49,126 nucleotides of DNA from Nitrospira sp. UBA5698 (lineage in GTDB: Bacteria; Nitrospirota; Nitrospiria; Nitrospirales; Nitrospiraceae), in NCBI GenBank assembly GCA_002420115.1, contig DIHK01000039.1, positions 1 to 49,126 of the forward strand, read 5' to 3'. Every line of letters starts with the position of its first letter. The stretch's first letter is position 1. Position numbers and translations under genes: made by a program. Positions 43,530-49,126 of the stretch are shown here, piece after piece. The notes under the pieces were generated by a model, which saw only the letters and a program-made list of their open reading frames with translations, was not told where the DNA came from and made no database searches.

Positions 43530-45659
43530 CTACGAAGGCTTCTTGATGCCCATCGTTCGCATGCGCGACAGGAGGGTGGTGGGTTTGATGCCGAGAAGCT
43601 CCGCCGCGCCGCCGGCCCCATAGACCTTCCACTTGCTCTGCTGCAGAGCGGAAAGAAGATTGTCCCGCTCTCGACGCTGCATCTCGATGTCGGGCACGAC
43701 CTGCCTTTCATCCGCGATCGAGGCGGACACAGCAGGCGGACAGTCCACAGGGATCTCCGTCACGGGCAGATCCAGATGAAGCGACCCGCCTCGTGAGGTA
43801 ATGACCGCTCGCTCGATGATGTTCTGCAACTCCCGGACGTTGCCCGGCCAGTGATGGCTCTGCAAATTAATGAGGTGAGCCTGTACCAGACGCGGGCGAG
43901 GGCAATTGAATTTTCTGGCCGCCAGCTTCAGGAAGTGCTCGACAAGCAGAGGGATATCCTCCTTCCGGCGACGGAGCGGGGCCATGTCGATCGGAAACAC
44001 GTTGAGCCGATAATACAGATCCTGCCGGAACCGCCCCGCCTCGACCTCCGTTTTCAGATCGCGATTCGAGGCGGCAATGACCCGGACATCGACCTGACGC
44101 GTCCGCTCGTCTCCGATACGCTCGAACTGCCGCTCCTGCAAGACGCGCAGAAGCTTGCTTTGCAACTCCAACGGGATTTCCCCCACTTCGTCGAGAAACA
44201 GGGTGCCTCCGTCGGCCAGTTCGAAACGTCCGGCGCGGTCCTTCACGGCTCCGGTAAACGCGCCTCTCATGTGCCCGAAGAACTCGCTCTCGTACAACTC
44301 CCGAGAGATGGAGGCGCAGTTGACCCGGATCAGCGGTTGGTCCTGTCGCCGGCTTCGTTTGTGAATCTCCCGGGCAACCAGTTCCTTGCCCGTGCCGGAT
44401 TCGCCGAGGATGAGGACGCTCGCGTCCGTCGGCGCCACCATGTCGATTTGCCGCTGGATATTTCGGATGGCAGCGCTATGACCCAGAAGGTCCGTGTACC
44501 CCACTTCGTCCCGAATCTCTTCCTGCAAGTAGACATTCTCCTGCTCCAGGCGGGCTTTCAGACGGGCGATCTCCTCGTAGGCTAATGTGTTCTCGATCGC
44601 CAACGCCACCTGTTGCCCGACCTCCATCAGAAACTCGGCGTCGGCTTGCGAGTACACCTCAGGGATCAGGCTGCCGACGTTCAAGGTTCCGAGGGCCTTC
44701 TGCTTCGCCAAGAGCGGAACAGCCACATAGGCTCGGATTCCCTCTTTGTGGAGGGCCTCTTCCGGGCCGATGCGCGGCTCCGTTTCCAGGTCTCGGCGAA
44801 TGACTGGCCGCTGATGCTCCAACACCGGAGCTAAATGGCTCCCCTTGCGAGGGAACTCGGAGCCGACCGGGAAGACCGGTCTTGGCTCTTTGAAGCCGGC
44901 CAACGCATAGACTCGAAGGGAATCCTTTGATGGATCCAGCAGCGTCAGGCTCGCGCGGTCCAAGGCAATGATCTTGCGGAGTGATTTCGCGATCGCCTCA
45001 AACAAGGCGTCTCTCTCGAGGTGGGTGATCATGGCGTTGTTGATTTCCAGGAGAATCCGATGCCGGTCCTCCGACCGGCGAAGCTTGTCGGTGCGTTCGT
45101 TGACCAGGTCTTGAAGCGTCTCGGCCTGTTGATGATGCAGCCTCGCGAGGCGCAAGTTCTCGATGCCGATACCGGCATGTTCCGCCAGCGCCAAGAGAAG
45201 AATCTGCTCGTGTCTGGAGAAACGCTCCCGGTCTTCTCTGCCGACTACCAGCGCGCCCATCCGACTATGCACGGTCATGAGAGGAACGACGGCCATGACG
45301 CGGGTCCCCAGCGTTTCAAGGGACGGCGGGATCCGACCGGCTTCGGTCTCTTCCTCGGTGGCGGCCAGGAGCAGGGAGGAACCTTGCCACGCTTCCTGAA
45401 TAAGAGGCTCCAGGTCGGCCAGTATGGTGTCGGTGTGAATCGAATCCAGCGATGCTCCGTCCTTGTACAACAGGCCATCGTGCCTGCCTGTTTCGTGAAG
45501 CAGGATCATCCCGCTGACTGTACAGGGTATCAGGGAGGGAAGGCCGGTGGTCATGAGTCTGGCCCGTTCGATCTCGTCGCTCGGGCCGGAAATGGCCGTC
45601 AAGAGGGTCCACAGTCTTTGAACGGCCTCGAGGTCCAGCTCGTGCGACAGGGAAGCCAT
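43530..45659 (-). CDS. sigma-54-dependent activator with two GAF domains (FhlA/NorR-like)
   Basis: From the ATG at 45659 (GGAG five bases upstream) this gives 709 residues; a GTG at 45674 would overlap the MEDS gene by four bases. Two GAF sensor domains (about 20-165 and 200-357) are joined by a helical linker. The AAA+ domain has Walker A GESGTGKE (419-426), the sigma-54 contact loop GAFTGA (466-471) and Walker B LFLDE (487-491). A Fis-type helix-turn-helix (AAELLGIKPTTLLSRMRTMG) closes the protein. It activates RNA polymerase carrying RpoN in response to a small ligand or redox signal. Its target is unknown; the divergent CMD gene is the nearest candidate. Confidence 0.93.
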   Translation of the reverse strand: MASLSHELDLEAVQRLWTLLTAISGPSDEIERARLMTTGLPSLIPCTVSGMILLHETGRHDGLLYKDGASLDSIHTDTILADLEPLIQEAWQGSSLLLAATEEETEAGRIPPSLETLGTRVMAVVPLMTVHSRMGALVVGREDRERFSRHEQILLLALAEHAGIGIENLRLARLHHQQAETLQDLVNERTDKLRRSEDRHRILLEINNAMITHLERDALFEAIAKSLRKIIALDRASLTLLDPSKDSLRVYALAGFKEPRPVFPVGSEFPRKGSHLAPVLEHQRPVIRRDLETEPRIGPEEALHKEGIRAYVAVPLLAKQKALGTLNVGSLIPEVYSQADAEFLMEVGQQVALAIENTLAYEEIARLKARLEQENVYLQEEIRDEVGYTDLLGHSAAIRNIQRQIDMVAPTDASVLILGESGTGKELVAREIHKRSRRQDQPLIRVNCASISRELYESEFFGHMRGAFTGAVKDRAGRFELADGGTLFLDEVGEIPLELQSKLLRVLQERQFERIGDERTRQVDVRVIAASNRDLKTEVEAGRFRQDLYYRLNVFPIDMAPLRRRKEDIPLLVEHFLKLAARKFNCPRPRLVQAHLINLQSHHWPGNVRELQNIIERAVITSRGGSLHLDLPVTEIPVDCPPAVSASIADERQVVPDIEMQRRERDNLLSALQQSKWKVYGAGGAAELLGIKPTTLLSRMRTMGIKKPS

Positions 45660-45670
45660 ACGGGCTCCAT

Positions 45671-46324
45671 TCACGTTATGCGAGTTGTCTCTGTCGCCTT
45701 TCGGCGAGCCAAGTTGCGAAGGAAGGCCTCGGGTTTCTCGTAAAACGGATTCCGGTGAATGGTATTGCTCACGAGGCAGAGCGGGTGGGTGTGCAGCGCA
45801 TCCATGACCACGCTTCCGGCGAACGCCCTGAGTTCATATTGACAGAGAAAGATCGCAGGCGGATTGTCCACGGTGTTGCAGTGGGCCTCCCATGTCATCA
45901 GGCTCTCGCTGGTGGGCAGTTTCTTCAGCGACCAGGTCATGTCGCCGCCCCAACGAAGAAACGGATATTTCGCAGGAATCTCCGAGAGCGCTCGATGCAA
46001 GAAATCTTGCATGGCCTTGGCATCATGTGTCCCCTCATCCAACTCCAGTTGACCGGTGGCGAGCGCTCGATCCGTATTGAGTCCCGTTGCCGCCAGTGCC
46101 TCCAGGAGCGCCTGTCGTTCGACCTTCGAAGGAATCACGTACACGCACTTTTCTCCTGCCTCCAATCCGGCCCGTACAAACGGAATAGCCACATCGCTCC
46201 ATTCCTCGCGAGACTGATAAAAATGACCGATGTGGTCACCGGGGGTGGAGTAGAGGTTCCCGAAGCCGAGCGATACCTTCTCTCGCGGCACTGTGGTTCC
46301 CCTGCTGTGTGGATGGTCTGCCAT
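45671..46324 (-). CDS. MEDS domain sensory protein
   Basis: A 217-residue soluble protein with a MEDS (methanogen/methylotroph, DcmR sensory) domain: GDHIGHFYQSREEWSDVAIPFV at the start, EKCVYVIPS in the middle, and FLCQYELRAFAG with VMDALHTHPLCLV near the end. MEDS domains are thought to bind hydrocarbon derivatives or act in partner signalling. It ends directly before the sigma-54 activator gene, with overlap if that gene uses its GTG start. The two probably form one signalling unit. Confidence 0.83.
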   Translation of the reverse strand: MADHPHSRGTTVPREKVSLGFGNLYSTPGDHIGHFYQSREEWSDVAIPFVRAGLEAGEKCVYVIPSKVERQALLEALAATGLNTDRALATGQLELDEGTHDAKAMQDFLHRALSEIPAKYPFLRWGGDMTWSLKKLPTSESLMTWEAHCNTVDNPPAIFLCQYELRAFAGSVVMDALHTHPLCLVSNTIHRNPFYEKPEAFLRNLARRKATETTRIT

Positions 46325-46432
46325 ACGTCGGCTTCTTTGAAAGATGGCAAAACCATAAACGAAATATCGTGATTACGCAACGACCTTTCGTGGGTCACGA
46401 GATGTCGCGTGTCCCCTACGAGCCAAATATTC

Positions 46433-46506
46433 AAGAAAGTTCTTCATGGTCAATGCTTTCAGTTATGCCCCGGAGCGGGGCATGTCCTCTGCAGAAGAGG
46501 ACATGT
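46433..46506. promoter_or_regulatory. cluster of inverted repeats before the CMD gene
   Basis: Three perfect inverted repeats lie in a row: AAGAAA-G-TTTCTT (46433-46445), ATGCCCCG-GAG-CGGGGCAT (46466-46484), and CATGTCCTCT with AGAGGACATG around a five-base loop (46482-46506). The last two share CAT, so their full stems compete. They lie 46 bases before the CMD start in a divergent region. They could be mRNA leader hairpins or operators; I found no canonical GG-N10-GC sigma-54 promoter. Confidence 0.55.
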
Positions 46507-46551
46507 GTAATGGCTAATCCACAAGCCACTGAACAGGAGGGCGAATAGACC

Positions 46552-47115
46552 ATGCCAAGACTTCAGGCCTTGGATCAAAAATATGTGACGGGGCCGGCCA
46601 AGGATCTGTTAGATGGGATTCAAACCGAGCTGGGGTTTACGCCGAACCTCATCCGAACCATGGCCAACTCGCCTGCGGTCCTGGAAGCATTTGTGGAGAG
46701 CAGCGCGGCCTTGCGCAAGGGGGTCTTGACCTCTCGGCTCCGTGTCCAGATCGCCCTGACCGTGGCCGAGGCGACCGGTGATCGGTATTGCCTGGCCGCC
46801 TCCACGGCCTTCGGAAAATTAGCCGGCCTGAGCGAGGAAGCGATCATCGACAGTCGTCGCGGCCGATCCCCCGACAGCAAGGAGGAAGCCATCTTGCAAT
46901 TCGCGAGCGCGCTTGTCGCGCAGCAAGGCCGTGTGAGTGACGAAGACCTCACGCGACTGCGAAGAATAGGGTACGGCGATGCCGACGTTGCCGAGATTGT
47001 GGCCAATGTGGCCCTCAGTATCTTCACGAGCTACTTCAATCACGTGGCCGGAACTCAAGTCGATTTTCCAGAAGCACCAAACTTACCGGCCTCAGTGGGC
47101 AAGGCGAGGGAGTAA
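46552..47115 (+). CDS. carboxymuconolactone decarboxylase / AhpD-like family protein
   Basis: A 187-residue all-helical protein of the CMD/peroxidase-related family: LTSRLRVQIALTVAEATGDRYCLAAST written in parts (SRLRVQIALTVAEA, DRYCLAAS), then ADVAEIVANVALSIFTSYFNHV. AhpD-type enzymes use a CxxC pair and a nearby His; here only one Cys (in RYCLAAS) is present, so a classical disulfide cycle is unlikely. AGGAGGGCG precedes the ATG. It is divergent from the MEDS/sigma-54 activator pair and precedes a Crp/Fnr regulator on the same strand. Confidence 0.84.
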   Translation: MPRLQALDQKYVTGPAKDLLDGIQTELGFTPNLIRTMANSPAVLEAFVESSAALRKGVLTSRLRVQIALTVAEATGDRYCLAASTAFGKLAGLSEEAIIDSRRGRSPDSKEEAILQFASALVAQQGRVSDEDLTRLRRIGYGDADVAEIVANVALSIFTSYFNHVAGTQVDFPEAPNLPASVGKARE

Positions 47116-47316
47116 TGCCTCATAAGGTCATTGGTCATCGGGTTTTGACTATCAAATAGAAGAGAGGTTCTTCGTGTGTGCCGACCAGGGTTTATCAGGG
47201 TTTCTCTGCAAGATCCGAAAAAACTGAAGGCCCATCCGGCGATCATGCGGGGATGCACGTTCGCTCTTGAGGTCTTGGTGCTCAATGCTCTTCGAAGGTC
47301 CAGAAAGGAAGGGAAG

Positions 47317-48015
47317 ATGAAAACGTTACGACAGGAGTCTGTCCACCCGAACGACGCTTCGGAGTGTCGCTTCACCGGCCTGCTGAAAGAGTGTTTTTCC
47401 AACGGCGACGCGAGGATTCTCACGATCAAGAAACGCCGGCTTATGCATATCTATGCCCCGGGAGACTCGCCCGATCATATCTACCTGCTTCGAAGCGGGA
47501 GGGTGAAGGTCTTCAATTGCGCGGAGAACGGCAAAGAAGTCATCCTGGCGTTTCACAGACCCGGTGATCTCTTCGGGGCAGTCGAGGCATTTGACGGCGG
47601 CTCTCGCGAGGCGTTCGCAGAGGCGATGGAGGATTCCATGGTGGCCGCCATGCACCGGAAAGATTTCCTCTGCAGCTTAGCGGAACAGCCCTATCTTGCT
47701 TTGGAGTTCAGCCATCTGCTCGTGCGTCATCTCCGATCAGTTCAGAGCCGGGTTCGAGATCTCGTCTTGCGCAATGTGTCCTCACGGTTGGCTCATCTTA
47801 TAGTCAATCTGAGCGAGCCGAACGGATTACCGGACAGACATCGTCCTCACGTGGATCCCGCACCGACTCACCAGGAGATGGCGAACATCGTCGGGTGTGC
47901 CAGAGAGACCGTCAGTCTAATCCTGGGAGAATTTCGTGAGCAGGGGCTGATCCGGACACAGGGCCGATCGATTACGATTCTGAATCGCGCGGCGGTGTCC
48001 CAGATGATTGCGTGA
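47317..48015 (+). CDS. second Crp/Fnr family transcriptional regulator
   Basis: From the ATG at 47317 (GGAAGGGAAG upstream) this gives 232 residues; an in-frame start at 47176 lacks a ribosome site. The sensor domain (about 20-135) has YAPGDSPDHIYLLRSGRVKVF, but the cassette region FGAVEAFDGGSREAFAE lacks the Gly-Glu and Arg-Ser/Ala signature, so cyclic nucleotide binding is unlikely. The helix-turn-helix has GCARETVS (193-200), again the Crp-type recognition core. It may compete with the first regulator for the same TGTRA-N6-TYACA sites. A small dyad TTTGA-CTA-TCAAA lies at 47144-47156. Confidence 0.9.
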   Translation: MKTLRQESVHPNDASECRFTGLLKECFSNGDARILTIKKRRLMHIYAPGDSPDHIYLLRSGRVKVFNCAENGKEVILAFHRPGDLFGAVEAFDGGSREAFAEAMEDSMVAAMHRKDFLCSLAEQPYLALEFSHLLVRHLRSVQSRVRDLVLRNVSSRLAHLIVNLSEPNGLPDRHRPHVDPAPTHQEMANIVGCARETVSLILGEFREQGLIRTQGRSITILNRAAVSQMIA

Positions 48016-48076
48016 GCTTAGGCCACAGCGTGAATGTCTGACACTGCAGCCCATCTGTAATACCGTGCTGCCCAGA

Positions 48077-48277
48077 CTATCCGTCCGTCTTGCGTGAGTT
48101 CTGATGTTTTTCGACAATCCGTCGTTCAGCCTCCACCCAATGCTCGACATCATGCCCATGTTCACATCCCTGTTCACAAAAGAGCTGGTAGGCGAGAGTG
48201 CGGATGTCTTCTTGGGCGATCTTACGGTCTGTTGTGGACGAGTTTCCTCTCTTGGCGTCTTTTTGCTCTTTGCTCAT
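48077..48277 (-). CDS. DUF2934 family small protein
   Basis: A 66-residue protein. AAGGAGG lies nine bases before the ATG at 48277. After a charged N-terminus the DUF2934 motif covers residues 20-54 (IRTLAYQLFCEQGCEHGHDVEHWVEAERRI), shown here in parts: IRTLAYQLFCEQG, GHDVEHWVEAE. The function of this widespread short family is unknown; it is often found near stress or regulatory genes. A Crp-type site lies 80 bases upstream. It is convergent with the second Crp/Fnr gene. Confidence 0.85.
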   Translation of the reverse strand: MSKEQKDAKRGNSSTTDRKIAQEDIRTLAYQLFCEQGCEHGHDVEHWVEAERRIVEKHQNSRKTDG

Positions 48278-48356
48278 AATCCATATCCTCCTTTATGCAC
48301 GATGGTCAGAAAATTCCCTATTACGTGCCTTTCTATCTGACTTCTCTGGCTGCGGC

Positions 48357-48372
48357 TGTAAGCTGCCTCACA
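48357..48372. promoter_or_regulatory. Crp/Fnr-type operator TGTAA-N6-TCACA before DUF2934
   Basis: TGTAAgctgccTCACA is almost the same 16-mer as the site before bufA, differing only in the spacer. It lies 80 bases before the DUF2934 start in the 258-base gap behind the partial TVP38 gene. Confidence 0.6.
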
Positions 48373-48535
48373 ACCGTCAAGAGATTTCACCAAGGGTACG
48401 GTCTCATGTCTGAGACGAATCAATGGTAGTAAGCGGTTAGGGAAGGCCGACAGCGGTACGAGGTGCCGGTGATGGGGCCTGAGGCGCGCACAGTCGGTCT
48501 GTCGCTTGAAGCAGGAGCCGCGAGGCACGAAAGCC

Positions 48536-49126
48536 TCAGCTCAATGGTCCCCCGCACGAGGAGCAGGGGCCTGGCGGAGTCGTCTCGACGGCGTTGTCTT
48601 GGGCCGCCACCGGAGTTCCGCCTCGCATAAATTCGACCCATCGCGCGGTCCGATATCGGACCATTAATTTCGGGATGAACAGCAAGAGGGCGACCATGGC
48701 GAGGCCGAAGACGATCAGCACCCATTCTCCCGAAACTACTTGCTCGCCCGCATAGGTCAGCAGAAACGTGGGACCGATCATTCCCAGCAATGTCGCCACC
48801 GCGAACGCTCGCAGGGACATGTTCGTCAGTCCTGCGCCATAACTGACAAGGTCGAACGAAAATATCGGAAGTAATCGGGATAGAAAAACAACGAGGGCCA
48901 GGTGGCGGTCCGAGCAACGTTCGCAAAACGAGATGTCGATTCGAAGGAGCCTGGTCAACGCCTCTCGTCCCAAGAACCGACCGATGAGAAAACTGACAAT
49001 GGCCCCAATCTCCGCTCCAATGACCGCATACGTCGTTCCCAGGGTCACGCCGTATGTTGCTCCTGCGGCGAGATCCAGCGGCAAACTTGGAATTGGGCTG
49101 ATCACCACCGCCGTGGCCATTAACAG
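48536..49126 (-). CDS. TVP38/TMEM64 family membrane protein (partial, N-terminus outside the window)
   Basis: The frame stays open to the right edge, so the start is probably outside; 197 codons are visible. The VTT domain is clear: SLPLDLAAGATYGVTLGTTYAV, GAEIGAIVSFLIGRFLGREAL and LVVFLSRLLPIFSFDLVSYGAGL (in parts). A final helix lies near residues 130-150. The C-terminal tail ends with PCSSCGGPLS, a possible metal-binding CxxC that is unusual for the family. It is the second TVP38 homologue in the window. Function is inferred only from the family. Confidence 0.82.
   Translation of the reverse strand: MLMATAVVISPIPSLPLDLAAGATYGVTLGTTYAVIGAEIGAIVSFLIGRFLGREALTRLLRIDISFCERCSDRHLALVVFLSRLLPIFSFDLVSYGAGLTNMSLRAFAVATLLGMIGPTFLLTYAGEQVVSGEWVLIVFGLAMVALLLFIPKLMVRYRTARWVEFMRGGTPVAAQDNAVETTPPGPCSSCGGPLS

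Noticed and set aside
46325..46551. Canonical sigma-54 promoter for the CMD gene
   Set aside because: I looked for GG-N10-GC on both strands; the nearest candidate (TGGC then GC near 46512-46527) has an 11-base spacing.
47144..47156. Fnr box before the second Crp/Fnr gene
   Set aside because: TTTGA-CTA-TCAAA is symmetric but has the wrong spacing for TTGAT-N4-ATCAA, and the regulator lacks the Fnr cysteine cluster.

Overview
The window is a GC-rich stretch of bacterial chromosome with no rRNA, tRNA, insertion sequence, prophage or CRISPR array that I can recognise. The organism is a Gram-negative bacterium: there are outer-membrane barrels, lipoproteins, an MlaA homologue and TAT and Sec exported proteins. 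The gene mix (fused transaldolase-glucose-6-phosphate isomerase, short 6-phosphogluconate dehydrogenase, Crp/Fnr regulators, sulfite dehydrogenase, DUF2934, TVP38) is what I would expect of a Nitrospira-like Nitrospirota genome. That placement is inference; no marker gene is present.

Layout. 1-3.6 kb (+): an orphan TAT-exported ABC substrate-binding protein, a small membrane protein, an alpha/beta hydrolase and an SDR. 3.7-4.5 kb (-): a sterol desaturase/fatty acid hydroxylase family protein. 4.9-7.4 kb (+): a bufferin operon (BufA precursor, BufB MNIO enzyme, BufC, DoxX), followed at 7.5-9.3 kb by a SoxCD-like sulfite dehydrogenase. 9.3-12.5 kb (-): DUF3047, an FAD/disulfide oxidoreductase and a TVP38 protein, facing a Crp-like regulator at 12.9 kb. 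13.7-17.2 kb (-): an outer-membrane barrel, a His-rich membrane peptide and a frameshifted GMC oxidoreductase. 17.4-32.3 kb (-): a long sugar-phosphate block (GH63-like glucosidase, glucose dehydrogenase, 6-phosphogluconate dehydrogenase, HAD, ROK glucokinase, GH15, G6PDH, Tal-Pgi, transketolase). 32.5-34.3 kb (-): a sugar nucleotidyltransferase that seems to lack an internal block, and an mlaA gene split by an in-frame amber codon. 34.9-43.2 kb (-): a compact six-gene envelope operon. 43.5-46.3 kb (-): a sigma-54 activator coupled to a MEDS sensor protein. 46.6-49.1 kb: a CMD-family protein, a second Crp/Fnr regulator, DUF2934 and a partial TVP38 protein.

Two results stand out. First, by eye I find six copies of the Crp-type palindrome TGTRA-N6-TYACA. 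All six are in intergenic DNA upstream of gene starts: bufferin operon, TVP38/crp divergent region, His-rich peptide/porin, transketolase operon, envelope operon and DUF2934. About 0.2 would be expected by chance at equal base frequencies. Both Crp/Fnr proteins in the window carry the Crp-type recognition helix (RETV). This looks like a local view of a genome-wide regulon joining central carbon flux, copper/sulfur handling and the envelope.

Second, the envelope operon (PAP2 phosphatase, Omp85-type barrel, a lipoprotein with protein-kinase-like signatures, an ADP/ATP-carrier-like transporter fused to HEAT repeats, a small cyclic-nucleotide-binding protein, and a lipoprotein with a PPC-like domain) resembles a previously undescribed periplasmic phosphotransfer system. 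The idea that the carrier feeds nucleotide to the exported kinase-like protein is inference, and is set out in the findings with tests.
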